A DNA stretch of 64,000 nucleotides from Flavobacteriia bacterium 40-80 (GCA_001899145.1 MKVF01000018.1:248001-312000), one strand, 5' to 3'. Positions 33,551 to 44,904 are shown, counted from the first letter of the stretch. A program made the numbers and translations. The notes: generated from the letters alone by a model not told the origin.

Positions 33551-35456
33551 TTGCCGTATTGGATTTAGTGGTCTTTCCCATGAAATTTGCTTCCAGAATA
33601 TATTTTTCCCGTTCTTTCTCTGTAACTTCCCTTTTCAGGTATTTCTCTACGATCAGGCTGGCAATTGGTGCTGCCCAGGTACCGCCCGCTCCGGCATTTT
33701 CCACAAAGACTGCGACGGCGATTTTAGGATTGTCCTTAGGGGCAAAGCAGATAAATACAGAATGATCTTCCCCGTGAGGATTTTGTGCTGTTCCTGTTTT
33801 TCCACAGATGATGATATCATTTAAACGCGCTCTTCGTGCGGTACCACCCGCTTCATATACCACGCGTCGCATCCCTTCGATAACCGGTTCGAAATGCTGA
33901 GGATTAATTCCTGTCTGATGTTTTTCCAGGAATACTTTTTCCGAACCTTTATTTCCGATCGATTTTACCACATGTGGGACATAAAACCAGCCTCTGTTCG
34001 CCAGCATGGCGGCAATATTGGCCATTTGCAACGGTGTTACTTTTACTTCTCCCTGACCGATAGAAATGGAACGTATGGTAGAAAATGCCCAGCGATGATG
34101 CCCGTAAGGATTTCTCTTTGACGGAAAAAGATTATCGTAATAATTCGGATCCGGGATCAGTCCGGGGCGGACGCCGGGAATGTCTGTCGCCAGCTTTTCA
34201 CCCAGCCCGAAATTGTGCATATATTCCGCCCATTTTCCGAGTCCGTACTCAGCATCTGCATAGATGTTTTTCTTTACTCCCGGCTGAATGACACGGCGTA
34301 CCGCCTGATAATAATAGGGATTACAAGACATTTGTACCGCTTCGATAATGCTTCTCGCATTCGGATGGTTGTGACAGCCGACTAAGCTTTTATTACACGG
34401 GAAACCAGTGTTGACGGTAATTCTTCCTTCTTGTAACGCAATGAGAGATTGTAAAAGCTTAAAGATGGAGCCCGGTGGATATTCTGCCTGAAGCGGCCGT
34501 GGAAAAAGCGGCTTGTTCTCATCCAGAAGCAACTTTGGATAATTGGTTTGAATGGCGCGTTTTCCGACTAATAAATTGGGATCGTAGGTCGGTGCGCTGA
34601 CCATTGTCAGAATTTCTCCCGTTGACGGTTCGATAGCAACGATGGTTCCGCGTTTGTTCTGCATCAGCTGTTCACCATACACCTGTAATTCAATATCAAC
34701 TCCTAACTGTAAACGGTCACCCTGTTTGGCCTTGATATCATATTTGCCGTTAGCATACGGCTGTAGCTCATTGTTCATCGCCGAAGTAACAATATAATTG
34801 ACTCCTTTGATCCCGCGTAATTCTTTCTCATAGTATTTTTCAATCCCCGCTTTTCCTATGTTGTCACCCGGACGGTAATAACGCGCTGAATCAGCATCAA
34901 TCTCCTGTTGATTGACCTCACTTACATACCCGAGAATATTTGCGGCATTCGGATAAGAATAGTAGCGCATGCTTGACAACTCCTCATAGAAACCCGGAAA
35001 CTTGTAAAGATGAGGTGCGATTTGTGCCATCTCATCAATGGTGATTTCTTTGACAAAGACGTATGGCCTTACTTTCTGATAACGGGGCAAGTCGCGTTTT
35101 CCTGTTTTAGGGTTTTTATCATATCCCTGCTCTTCACGAATCTCTTTAAAACGTTCTCTGATTTTTATCGGTTCCCAGCCAATAAGGTTTGCCAGTGCTA
35201 CAGTATCAAGATCTTTGATGTTTTTTTCGATCATCATCAGATTGTAGTAAGGCTTGTTGCTTACTACTAATTTTCCTGTACGGTCAACAACGTGTCCTCT
35301 GGGAGGAATAACAAGCTTCCTTTTTTCCGATATTTCCGCAGCACGGAGCGTCCAGTATTCATCCAGTACCTGCATATAAAATAAGCGGGATATATATATG
35401 ATCCCTATCGCAAGGAACATAATGATGGAAACATATTTTCTGGATTGCAGGTTCAC
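33543..35456 (-). CDS. mrdA: Penicillin-binding protein 2 (elongation transpeptidase)
   Basis: The 637-residue class B PBP has one N-terminal membrane helix (YVSIIMFLAIGIIYISRLFY), the PBP dimerisation domain (VIPPRGHVVDRTGKLVVSN), and a transpeptidase domain with SIFK as the S-x-x-K motif (Ser330), SCN at 377-379 and KTGTAQ near residue 557. It crosslinks glycan strands made by RodA, whose gene overlaps its 3' end. It is the first gene of the two-gene mrdA-rodA unit. Confidence 0.96.
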   Translation of the reverse strand: MNLQSRKYVSIIMFLAIGIIYISRLFYMQVLDEYWTLRAAEISEKRKLVIPPRGHVVDRTGKLVVSNKPYYNLMMIEKNIKDLDTVALANLIGWEPIKIRERFKEIREEQGYDKNPKTGKRDLPRYQKVRPYVFVKEITIDEMAQIAPHLYKFPGFYEELSSMRYYSYPNAANILGYVSEVNQQEIDADSARYYRPGDNIGKAGIEKYYEKELRGIKGVNYIVTSAMNNELQPYANGKYDIKAKQGDRLQLGVDIELQVYGEQLMQNKRGTIVAIEPSTGEILTMVSAPTYDPNLLVGKRAIQTNYPKLLLDENKPLFPRPLQAEYPPGSIFKLLQSLIALQEGRITVNTGFPCNKSLVGCHNHPNARSIIEAVQMSCNPYYYQAVRRVIQPGVKKNIYADAEYGLGKWAEYMHNFGLGEKLATDIPGVRPGLIPDPNYYDNLFPSKRNPYGHHRWAFSTIRSISIGQGEVKVTPLQMANIAAMLANRGWFYVPHVVKSIGNKGSEKVFLEKHQTGINPQHFEPVIEGMRRVVYEAGGTARRARLNDIIICGKTGTAQNPHGEDHSVFICFAPKDNPKIAVAVFVENAGAGGTWAAPIASLIVEKYLKREVTEKEREKYILEANFMGKTTKSNTANE

Positions 35457-35493
35457 GTCTTATTCTCCGTTATAATTTACAAAAATAAAAAAA

Positions 35494-35528
35494 CCTGAAA
35501 AGAGCGAACCCGTTTTGCCCTTTTCAGG
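35494..35528 (-). terminator. Terminator downstream of the DUF3109 gene
   Basis: CCTGAAAAG (35494-35502) pairs with CTTTTCAGG (35520-35528), with a partly paired inner stem. On the minus strand it is followed by a run of T. It lies 100 nt past the DUF3109 stop and just before the mrdA start. Confidence 0.75.
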
Positions 35529-35627
35529 AATCTGCAAGGAAAATAAAACCAAAGTAGAACTGAATGTAAACTATGAGTTACCGATGTTCTACAATTTAAA
35601 GACGTGACAGCCATGAAAAAGGTTGGG

Positions 35628-36209
35628 TTAAAAATCAAAATTTTTTATTTCCTCGCTGACCGTTTCCAGCTCTCTGAAAAAATCTTCTCCATACGCTCTG
35701 ATAATCGGTTCTTTCAGGAATTTATATACAGGGACCTGAAGCTGTTCGCCCAGCGAGCAGGCATCTTTACAAATACTCCATTCGTTGTAGTTAAGAGCAG
35801 TCAGCTCATTCAACCGCATTTCCCGGATTGGATAAAGGTGACAGGAAATAGGTTTTTTAAAATCAATCTCATTATTAAGATAAGCTTTCTCAATCGCACA
35901 TTTGGTAATACCTTGTTCGTCAAAATAAACGAAAGCACATTCACCGCCATTTACTAAAGCTGTCACAGGCTCGTTATCTTCGTCGATGTAAAAGACTCCT
36001 TTTTTCTCAACTTCTGCGATTCCTTCGGGGCGCATATACGGTTTGACAAGATCATATACTTCCTCCAGAATATCGACTTCCTCAAAGGTTAAGGGTGCTC
36101 CCGCATCTCCTTCTATGCAGCAGGCTCCTTTACAGGCATTCAGATCGCAGACGAATTTTCGTTTAAAAATATCTGTTGAGACAACTTTGTCCTTTACTTC
36201 TAACAACAT
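35628..36209 (-). CDS. DUF3109 family Cys-rich protein
   Basis: The 193-residue protein has the DUF3109 / YkgJ-like cysteine cluster (CDLNACKGACCIEGDAGAP near the N-terminus; CAFVYFDEQGITKCAIEKAY; SCHLYPIRE; SICKDACSLG), expected to bind zinc or an iron-sulfur cluster. The function is unknown. The frame opens at 36233, but ATG at 36209 (MLLEVKDKVVS) matches the family N-terminus and is preferred. It is a single gene with its own terminator, divergent from atpD. Confidence 0.88.
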   Translation of the reverse strand: MLLEVKDKVVSTDIFKRKFVCDLNACKGACCIEGDAGAPLTFEEVDILEEVYDLVKPYMRPEGIAEVEKKGVFYIDEDNEPVTALVNGGECAFVYFDEQGITKCAIEKAYLNNEIDFKKPISCHLYPIREMRLNELTALNYNEWSICKDACSLGEQLQVPVYKFLKEPIIRAYGEDFFRELETVSEEIKNFDF

Positions 36210-36304
36210 GTTTGTTGGATTTTTCGAATACAAAAATAGTTTTAGTTATTCGTATTTTTATCATATACGATGTTAATGCAAACTTTTTTTCAGATGAGAG
36301 GTAA

Positions 36305-37894
<1,590 letters not shown>

Positions 37895-37905
37895 TCTGAA
37901 GAATT

Positions 37906-38196
37906 ATGCAATTAGAGATCATAACGCCTGAAGCTAAAATTTTTTCCGGAGAAGCTACTGCAGTTCAGTTTCCCGGTTTAGATGGCCTGTTTCAGGTTTT
38001 AAATAACCATGCTCCGGTCATCTCTTCCTTAAAAGAAGGAGAAGTAAAAGTAGATCTGGTAAACGCAGTTGCTGATGCCGAAGATCTTCCTGCTTCTGTA
38101 AGAGTAGATGAGAAAAATGCTTCCGTGATTTATGTGAAAATTAATGGAGGAGTTGTGGAGATGAGCAATAATAAAATTATCGTTTTAGCAGAATAA
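37906..38196 (+). CDS. atpC: ATP synthase F1 subunit epsilon, short form
   Basis: The 96-residue protein matches only the N-terminal beta-sandwich domain of epsilon (LEIITPEAKIFSGEATAVQF, then GLDGLFQVLNNHAPVISSL). The C-terminal two-helix domain, which inhibits ATP hydrolysis in E. coli and Bacillus, is absent (epsilon there is about 135 residues). This short form is common in the phylum. It lies 11 nt after atpD and is followed by a terminator. Confidence 0.94.
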   Translation: MQLEIITPEAKIFSGEATAVQFPGLDGLFQVLNNHAPVISSLKEGEVKVDLVNAVADAEDLPASVRVDEKNASVIYVKINGGVVEMSNNKIIVLAE

Positions 38197-38218
38197 ATAA
38201 AAGCTGCTGTTAAATCTT

Positions 38219-38249
38219 AAGGGATTTGTTTTACAAATCCCTTTTTTTA
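38219..38249 (+). terminator. Rho-independent terminator of atpDC
   Basis: AAGGGATTTGT (38219-38229) and ACAAATCCCTT (38233-38243) form a perfect 11-bp stem with a TTT loop, followed by five more T residues. Confidence 0.92.
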
Positions 38250-38314
38250 ATTTTGGCAAACTTTAAGAATTACATACTATAAGTTAATTTCTTGCGTTTA
38301 AGCAGAGTTTTTTT

Positions 38315-39064
38315 ATGAATACTGAACAACAGATAGATTTGACAAGGATTCCGGAGCACATTGCCGTAATTATGGATGGTAATGGACGTTGGGCGAAGAA
38401 ACAGGGGCAGGACCGCTTGTTCGGTCACTCTTTTGGAGTAGATGCTGTGCGTCAAACGGTAAATGCTTGTCAGAAACTGGGAGTTCGGTATTTGACGATG
38501 TACGCATTCTCGACAGAGAATTGGGGAAGGCCGAAGGCAGAAGTGGATGGATTAATGGAACTGATGGTACGTACCATTGTGGGAGAAATCCCGGATTTGA
38601 TGAAACGTAAGGTCAGAATCCACGGTATTGGCGATTTGGAAGGACTTCCTGAGGATTGCAAAGCCGAAATGTATAATGCTATTGAAGTAACAAAAAATAA
38701 TACCGGGTTGCATCTTATCTTAGCATTAAACTATAGTGCTAAGTGGGAGATTACGAAAGCGGTGAAGAAGATTGCTGAAAAGACGAAAGCGGGAGATTTG
38801 GATCCAATTGCTGTAAATGAAGAACTAATCTCTGCGAACCTTTCAACAGCAGCTTTTCCTGATCCTGAATTGCTAATAAGAACGAGCGGTGAAATGCGGT
38901 TGAGTAATTTCCTTCTCTGGCAATGTGCCTATTCCGAATTCTATTTCACAGAAGTACTATGGCCGGACTTTAACGAAGAGGAATTATACAAGGCAGTGAT
39001 AGATTTTCAGTTCAGGGAACGGCGTTTCGGAAAAACTTCAGAGCAAATCATAAATGTAGAATGA
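38315..39064 (+). CDS. uppS: Undecaprenyl diphosphate synthase (isoprenyl transferase)
   Basis: The 249-residue cis-prenyltransferase has the catalytic loop HIAVIMDGNGRWAKKQG near residue 14, LTMYAFSTENWGRP near residue 60, and RTSGEMRLSNFLLWQCAYSE followed by WPDF near the C-terminus. It makes the undecaprenyl carrier used by peptidoglycan and O-antigen synthesis, including the sugar transferase at 8807-9796. It overlaps bamA by 4 nt (ATGA). The uppS-bamA-skp order is a common outer-membrane biogenesis operon. Confidence 0.97.
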   Translation: MNTEQQIDLTRIPEHIAVIMDGNGRWAKKQGQDRLFGHSFGVDAVRQTVNACQKLGVRYLTMYAFSTENWGRPKAEVDGLMELMVRTIVGEIPDLMKRKVRIHGIGDLEGLPEDCKAEMYNAIEVTKNNTGLHLILALNYSAKWEITKAVKKIAEKTKAGDLDPIAVNEELISANLSTAAFPDPELLIRTSGEMRLSNFLLWQCAYSEFYFTEVLWPDFNEEELYKAVIDFQFRERRFGKTSEQIINVE

Positions 39065-41649
39065 AGATATACAATCAATATACAGCGAAGCTACTTTTCT
39101 TTTTCTGCTTCTTTTCATCAGCATTGATGGCACAGGAAGTGGAAGATTCTTCCAATACTTCTAATCCCGTACAGGTCACATCAATCGGCGACGGAGACTG
39201 GGATTACGCAAACCCGAAAGAATACCAGATCGGAGCTATCCGTGTGGAAGGTGCAGATAATTTCGATCACCAGGCCATTTTATTGATTGCTGGCTTGCGC
39301 CAGGGGCAGAAAGTAATGATCCCGGGTGATAAAATTACCAATGCGATCAAGAACCTTTGGAAAGAAGGACTTTTTTCACAGGTAGATATTTATGTGGACA
39401 GGATTGTCGCAAACATTGCTTTTCTGACCATTGAACTTCAGCCGAAACCGAAGCTTTCCCGTTTTAAGCTGGAAGGAGTAGCCAAGAAAGATGCGGACAA
39501 GGTCAGAGAGCAGATCAACCTGTTTTCCGGAAAGACTATTTCTGAAAACACGGTTAATCTTACAGCTGCGAAGATCCGGGGATATTACCGGGATAAAGGT
39601 TTTTGGAATGTAAAGGTAAATATCAGGCGCGAAGCAGATAGTTTACTGAATAATTCAGAAATGTTTGTAATTAATGTGGACCGTGGCCAGCGGATCCGTG
39701 TTCAGGATATTTTGATTGAAGGAAATGAGCAGCTTAGCGATGCGAAGATCAGAAAAGCAATGAAAGAAACAAAAAGAACCAGCTTGCTCCGCATCTTTAA
39801 AAAATCTAAATTCCTTGAATCTACTTATGAAACCGATAAGCAGAATGTAATTGCCAAATACAATGCGAATGGTATGCGGAATGCCAAGATCGTATCGGAT
39901 ACTTTTTTCCTGATCAGCGACAGAAGCTTGTTGATCAAAATGAAAATTGAGGAAGGAAGCAAATTTTATTTTGGTAATATAGAGTGGGTTGGAAATACAA
40001 AATACAGAAGCTCTTATTTAGATACAGTTCTTGGAATAAAATACGGTGATATTTATAATAAGGAATTACTGGATACCCGTTTGAACATGAGTCCTGACGG
40101 AAGGGATATCTCTTCTTTATATATGGACAAAGGATATTTATTCTTCAACATTCAGGCAATAGAAAAAAGTATTGTTGATAACCATATCAACTATCAGATC
40201 CGCCTGATTGAAGGAAAAGAAGCAATTGTCGATAACATTTTTATTAAGGGAAACACAAAAACGAGCGAGCACGTAATCCGCCGGGAAATTCGTACTAAGC
40301 CGGGAGATTTATTCAATCGTAATGACATTATCCGTACACAGCGTGAGCTGGCTCAGCTGGGATATTTCAATGAGCAGGGGTTTCAGATCAATCCTTTACC
40401 AAATCCACAAAAAGGAACAGTAGATATTGAATACGTAGTGGAGGAAAAATCTTCTGACCAGGTGGAATTATCAGGAGGTTATGCTATTAAGCGTCTGATT
40501 CTGACAGCCGGACTGACCTTCAATAATTTCTCAACAAAGAAATTCTTTGATAAATCAGCATGGTCGCCGTTACCTTCGGGAGACGGGCAGCGTTTATCCT
40601 TACGTGTACAGACAAACGGGAAATATTATCAGGGTTATAACTTCTCATTTACGGAGCCGTGGTTAGGAGGTAAAAAACCTACATCACTCAGCTTTTGGGC
40701 AAACCACACTTCTTATTCCAGTTCCGGAGTAGCAAAAAGCAAAGAAGGATACCAGGGAATTCAGCAAACAGGTATAGGACTTGGGCTGGGACGCCGTAAA
40801 AAGATTCCGGATGATTTCTTTACAGCATATTATGAGCTGGGATATACCTATTATGACCTGAATATGAACGGCTTTACAGAGAGCTTTGAAAAAGGTTTTG
40901 CGAATGATATCAGCTTTAAATATATTCTTCAGAGAAGCTCGGTAAGTGCGCCGATTTATCCGCAGGAAGGCTCAAACATTACCTTCATGTTTAAAACAAC
41001 AGCTCCATATTCATTATTCAGAAAAGACAAAGATTATTCCGGTGCGACAGGACAGGAACGCTATAAATTTGTGGAGTATTACCGGTTTAAATTTTCAACG
41101 GAATATTATTTCCCGTTAACAAGAGACAGAAAGCTGGTATTGATGTCGCGTGTCGGTGTCGGATATATGGGAGCATACAACTCTTCGAAAGGCTTATCTC
41201 CGTTTGAGCGTTATAAGATGGGAGGAAGCGGTATGATCGGAGCTTATTCGTTTGTAGGATATCAGTTGCTGGCACTTCGCGGATATGATGATAATTCTGT
41301 TTCGTCATCCACCGGAGATCCGATTGCGACAAAATATACGCTGGAGCTGCGTTATCCGTTATCATTAAACCCGTCAGCAACCTTCTATTTACTATTATTC
41401 GGAGAGGCTGGAAATACCTATCCGAATTTCAAGAAATTTAATCCGCTGAATGTGAAACGGTCTGCAGGTATCGGTCTGAGAATTTTCCTTCCGATGTTCG
41501 GTATGCTTGGAGTAGATTACGGCTGGGGCTTTGATACGCTGGATCCGCATTCGGATGGTTATAAAGGATCTTCCGATTCAAGTATAAGACAAAAAGGATA
41601 TTTTGGTAAATTTACCTTCACAATTGGTATGAATTTAGGAGAGTTATAA
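39061..41649 (+). CDS. bamA: Outer membrane protein assembly factor BamA
   Basis: The 862-residue protein has a signal peptide (KLLFFFCFFSSALMAQ), several POTRA domains (residues about 50-470; note IRVEGADNFDHQAILLIAGL and IFIKGNTKTSEHVIRREI), and a C-terminal Omp85 beta-barrel ending FTFTIGMNLGEL. BamA inserts beta-barrel proteins, including the TonB-dependent receptors of this window, into the outer membrane. It overlaps uppS by 4 nt and is 3 nt before an OmpH/Skp gene. Confidence 0.96.
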   Translation: MKIYNQYTAKLLFFFCFFSSALMAQEVEDSSNTSNPVQVTSIGDGDWDYANPKEYQIGAIRVEGADNFDHQAILLIAGLRQGQKVMIPGDKITNAIKNLWKEGLFSQVDIYVDRIVANIAFLTIELQPKPKLSRFKLEGVAKKDADKVREQINLFSGKTISENTVNLTAAKIRGYYRDKGFWNVKVNIRREADSLLNNSEMFVINVDRGQRIRVQDILIEGNEQLSDAKIRKAMKETKRTSLLRIFKKSKFLESTYETDKQNVIAKYNANGMRNAKIVSDTFFLISDRSLLIKMKIEEGSKFYFGNIEWVGNTKYRSSYLDTVLGIKYGDIYNKELLDTRLNMSPDGRDISSLYMDKGYLFFNIQAIEKSIVDNHINYQIRLIEGKEAIVDNIFIKGNTKTSEHVIRREIRTKPGDLFNRNDIIRTQRELAQLGYFNEQGFQINPLPNPQKGTVDIEYVVEEKSSDQVELSGGYAIKRLILTAGLTFNNFSTKKFFDKSAWSPLPSGDGQRLSLRVQTNGKYYQGYNFSFTEPWLGGKKPTSLSFWANHTSYSSSGVAKSKEGYQGIQQTGIGLGLGRRKKIPDDFFTAYYELGYTYYDLNMNGFTESFEKGFANDISFKYILQRSSVSAPIYPQEGSNITFMFKTTAPYSLFRKDKDYSGATGQERYKFVEYYRFKFSTEYYFPLTRDRKLVLMSRVGVGYMGAYNSSKGLSPFERYKMGGSGMIGAYSFVGYQLLALRGYDDNSVSSSTGDPIATKYTLELRYPLSLNPSATFYLLLFGEAGNTYPNFKKFNPLNVKRSAGIGLRIFLPMFGMLGVDYGWGFDTLDPHSDGYKGSSDSSIRQKGYFGKFTFTIGMNLGEL

Positions 41650-41652
41650 GTT

Positions 41653-42168
41653 ATGAAGCATTTACTTTTATTAGCTGCATTGTTTTTTGGCACATCATTT
41701 GCCTCAATTGCTCAGAAATACGGTTACATTGATTCAGATTACATTCTGAATAATATAGAAGAATATAAAACAGCAAAGGAACGTCTTGATAAAATGGTAG
41801 AGCGCTGGACCACAGAAATTGAGGAGCGCTATGAAATAATTAAAACAAAGAAAGATAACTTTGCAAGAGAAGAGGTATTATTGCCTGCTGAAGAGAAAGA
41901 AAAGCGCCAGGAAGAAATTAAGAAACTGGAGGGAGAAGCAATGGAATTGCAGAAATCCCGTTTCGGAGTTACCGGTGATTATTTTCAAAAACGTCAGGAA
42001 CTCATAAAACCGATTCAGGACAGAATTTACGAAGCGATGCAGAAAGTTGCTTCCAGTAAGAATTATAGTTTTATATTTGACAAGGCAAATCAGAGCAATC
42101 TGATTTACGCAGATAGTAAATTTGATATTAGCGATGCCGTAATTAAAGAGTTAGGAATTAAAAAGTAA
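41653..42168 (+). CDS. OmpH/Skp-family periplasmic chaperone, copy 1
   Basis: The 171-residue protein has a signal peptide (KHLLLLAALFFGTSFASIAQ), a KYGYIDSDYILNN strand, a long charged coiled coil (about residues 40-115) and a KNYSFIFDKANQSNLIYADS end typical of Skp. Skp-like trimers carry unfolded outer membrane proteins to BamA, encoded just upstream with a 3-nt gap. Confidence 0.92.
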   Translation: MKHLLLLAALFFGTSFASIAQKYGYIDSDYILNNIEEYKTAKERLDKMVERWTTEIEERYEIIKTKKDNFAREEVLLPAEEKEKRQEEIKKLEGEAMELQKSRFGVTGDYFQKRQELIKPIQDRIYEAMQKVASSKNYSFIFDKANQSNLIYADSKFDISDAVIKELGIKK

Positions 42169-42187
42169 AGTAAATAGAAAAGTAAAA

Positions 42188-42706
42188 ATGAGAAAGTTAT
42201 TATTCGTTTTTGTTTCCGTATTGATGATCGGAACTGTAAGTGCTCAATCTAAAGTTGCACATATTAATTCAACGAAAGTATTAGATACATTACCTTCCAG
42301 AAAAGATGCGTTGAAAGAGCTTCAGGACTTTAGTAAAGCTGCGGAAAAAGAATTGACAGATTTAGAAGCAGAATTGCAAAAAGCATATGAAAAATATATG
42401 AAAGAACGTGAGTCGCTTTCTCCTGTTTTGAGACAGTACGAAGAAGAGCGCCTGCAAAAAATGCAAACGAACCTGCAGACAAGAGAGCAGGAATTGCAAC
42501 AACGCCTTCAGGCACGCGGAAATGAATTGAATGATCCGATTTTAAAACGTCTTCAAAAAGCAGTGGAGCTTGTTTCTGACCGTAAAAAGCTGAGCTACGT
42601 AATTGACGAAACTCAATTACTGTATTTCAAAGGAGGGCAGGATATCACAAATGAAGTAATTGATGAGATCCTTAAACTGGATGCTGCTGAGTACAAAAAG
42701 AAATAA
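42188..42706 (+). CDS. OmpH/Skp-family periplasmic chaperone, copy 2
   Basis: The 172-residue paralogue has a signal peptide (KLLFVFVSVLMIGTVSAQ), SKVAHINSTKVLDTLPS, a Glu/Leu/Gln-rich coiled coil (about residues 45-120) and the Skp-like end KLSYVIDETQLLYFKGGQDI. It is 19 nt after copy 1 and before a strong terminator, completing uppS-bamA-skp-skp. Two copies in tandem are usual in the phylum; division of labour is unknown. Confidence 0.92.
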   Translation: MRKLLFVFVSVLMIGTVSAQSKVAHINSTKVLDTLPSRKDALKELQDFSKAAEKELTDLEAELQKAYEKYMKERESLSPVLRQYEEERLQKMQTNLQTREQELQQRLQARGNELNDPILKRLQKAVELVSDRKKLSYVIDETQLLYFKGGQDITNEVIDEILKLDAAEYKKK

Positions 42707-42720
42707 ATAAAAAGATTTAA

Positions 42721-42761
42721 AAACAAAAAGCCCTGCTTAATTTAAGCGGGGCTTTTTGTTT
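42721..42761 (+). terminator. Rho-independent terminator of the bamA-skp operon
   Basis: A 20-bp stem with a single G-T wobble spans 42721-42740 and 42742-42761 (core AAAAAGCCCTGC / GCGGGGCTTTTT), giving a T-run on the plus strand. Confidence 0.92.
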
Positions 42762-43053
42762 ATATCTACACTAAGAATTCGAAAGAAGCTCATGGAAATA
42801 CTTTTCTGTTAATTTGCAGGTGATAATAAGTAACGCTGATAACTGAATTACCAAATGATTCATAACGCAGCATTTATTTGCTGTTACAGATACTTAAATG
42901 CAGAAATATATGGGAAAGATACAGGGATGGTTTTTAAAGTGCTTAAATCGTTTTAAAAAGACATAAAAAGCCGGCGAAGATTTTTCTTCGCCGGCTTCAT
43001 TTTATCTTTATCCTGATTAATCAGTCTTATTTCAGACGATTTGTTTTAATTAA
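42762..43053. other. Gene-poor intergenic region between convergent operons
   Basis: About 290 nt separate the skp terminator from the POT transporter stop. The only recognised element is the hairpin at 42968-42997. A 22-codon frame (42898-42966) exists but has no supporting features. No RNA gene or promoter is recognised. Confidence 0.6.
42968..42997 (-). terminator. Hairpin terminator of the first POT transporter gene
   Basis: AAGCCGGCGAAGA (42968-42980) pairs perfectly over 13 bp with TCTTCGCCGGCTT (42985-42997); on the minus strand it is followed by TTT. It lies 57 nt past the stop of the minus-strand gene. Confidence 0.88.
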
Positions 43054-44904
43054 TTACTTAACACCGTGCATCATTTTGACCAGTAGCTTACTTAGTAAAA
43101 ATAAAATGACCGATGATCCTCCGGCTAAATAGACGAATAACCAAAAGAATGATTTCAAATCAGTAATTTTGATACCCAGAAAAGATTTTTCTTTGTTTAT
43201 AGCCATCTTCGCGTATTCGATCTTCTTTTCCTGAATAATCTGGCTATTTTTTTTGATTAAATCCTCGTTTTTTGTCTTTGGAAGTAATCTGTCAAATTTT
43301 ATATCTGAGTACTTGACTTCAGATATATTTCCTTTTTGATCAATGATTTGCGTTGTGTCAGAAAGAGAAGCTGTTTTTGTATCTTCAGCAGTTAAATAAC
43401 ACGTGTACTGATCAGTAGTAAATTGCTTTTCTAGATCTCTGACCTGTTCTCCGGTTAATACAGGATCTGGGTAGAAAGAGCTTAAAAATCCTGCAAAATT
43501 ATTGGCAGCTGCTGTACTCAGAAACCATACTCCCATTAATAAGGAAGCAAATCTGACAGGTGCCAGCTTATTAACCATGGACAAACCGATAGGAGACAAG
43601 AATAATTCACCGATCGTATGAATAAAATAAAGGCCTGTTAACCATATCATTGATACTTTTATTCCTGGTTCAACACCATCAACCCCAAATGCAATGAATA
43701 CATAACCAAGGGCAAGTAAAAACAGACCGTAGGCTTGTTTATAAGGAGAAGCCGGTTCTAAATTTTTCTTTGCTAATTTAGTCCATAATATAGAGATTAA
43801 AGGAGCTAGCAGAACAATAAATACAGCGTTAAAACTGTTGAACCAGCTTGCTGGCATGTGGAAATTGAAAATGACCCTGTTTGTTTGTTCCGCTGCAAAA
43901 AATGTCAGAGAAGCACCTGCTTGTTCAAAAGCTGCCCAGAAGAAAATTACAAAGAAAGCAACTATGTAAATGACTGATATCCTTTGCTTTTCTATTTTAT
44001 TTAATGATTTGTCCGTAATAATTATTAATGGAATAGCTATTGAAACAGCAAAGATAGCTGCTGAAATGTAATTATTGGTAATGTCAATAACTGATTCATC
44101 TGCTGATATAAATACAAAAAAGCGGAAAAAAACCAAAAGAATAATACCAACAAGAATACCGATAAAAACATTTGAATTGCTTTTTTTAGGAGCAACTGTA
44201 TCATTTGGATTCTCCTGTGCTAATCTTTTTTGGTTAGGTTCGACACCGATAGGATTCCCTTCAGGTGTGTTTAATACTTTATTTTTCCTTAATTCGAAAG
44301 TCACAACAGAGATAATCATACCAAGGCAGGCACAAAGGAAACCCCACTTGAATGCGCTTGGAATAACAGCACCGGAAGCATCATATCTTTCTCCTAAATA
44401 TCCACAAAGTAATGGGGCAATGAATGCTCCCAGGTTGATTCCCATGTAAAAAATAGTATAAGCGGCATCTTTACGTTTGTCCGTTTCTGAATATAATTGC
44501 CCTACAAGAGTAGATATATTTGGTTTGAAAAATCCGTTTCCGAAAATTAAGAAGGTTAGCCCGACAATCATTAAAATCATAGCCAAACTATGATTCACAT
44601 AAAATGAGGCGGATAAAAACATGAAAAACTGCCCGATAGCCATCATTATTCCTCCTACAAAAATGGACTTTCGGTTCCCCCAGATATTATCGGCAAAGTA
44701 ACCTCCGATTATAGGTGTAAGGTAAACAAGGCTGGTATATGATCCGTAAATTCCGGAAGCAGTTTTTTTATCAAACATTAATGCATTAACTAAGAATAAT
44801 GTAAATAATGCTCTCATCCCATAATAACTGAAACGTTCCCACATTTCGGTTGTAAATAACAGATACAACCCTTTAGGATGTCCTTTTTGTGTTTCTATAC
44901 TCAT
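43054..44904 (-). CDS. POT-family proton-coupled di/tripeptide transporter, copy 1
   Basis: The 616-residue protein is a PTR2/POT member of the major facilitator superfamily. The first helix carries the ExxERFSYYGMR motif (EMWERFSYYGMR) that couples protons to peptide uptake, and FYMGINLGAFIAPLLCGYLG is the family signature. About 14 helices are expected. Compared with the classical length (about 500), it has a charged insertion of about 100 residues between the last two helices (residues about 478-575), common in Bacteroidota members. It is followed by a hairpin terminator. A paralogue lies 95 nt upstream. Confidence 0.94.
   Translation of the reverse strand: MSIETQKGHPKGLYLLFTTEMWERFSYYGMRALFTLFLVNALMFDKKTASGIYGSYTSLVYLTPIIGGYFADNIWGNRKSIFVGGIMMAIGQFFMFLSASFYVNHSLAMILMIVGLTFLIFGNGFFKPNISTLVGQLYSETDKRKDAAYTIFYMGINLGAFIAPLLCGYLGERYDASGAVIPSAFKWGFLCACLGMIISVVTFELRKNKVLNTPEGNPIGVEPNQKRLAQENPNDTVAPKKSNSNVFIGILVGIILLVFFRFFVFISADESVIDITNNYISAAIFAVSIAIPLIIITDKSLNKIEKQRISVIYIVAFFVIFFWAAFEQAGASLTFFAAEQTNRVIFNFHMPASWFNSFNAVFIVLLAPLISILWTKLAKKNLEPASPYKQAYGLFLLALGYVFIAFGVDGVEPGIKVSMIWLTGLYFIHTIGELFLSPIGLSMVNKLAPVRFASLLMGVWFLSTAAANNFAGFLSSFYPDPVLTGEQVRDLEKQFTTDQYTCYLTAEDTKTASLSDTTQIIDQKGNISEVKYSDIKFDRLLPKTKNEDLIKKNSQIIQEKKIEYAKMAINKEKSFLGIKITDLKSFFWLFVYLAGGSSVILFLLSKLLVKMMHGVK

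Noticed and set aside
35604-35957. Plus-strand frame opposite the DUF3109 gene
   Set aside because: It is antisense to the Cys-rich conserved protein; sequence looks random.
42898-42966. 22-codon basic peptide frame (MQKYMGKIQ...) in the intergenic region
   Set aside because: No promoter, no conservation information and a length expected by chance in AT-rich DNA.
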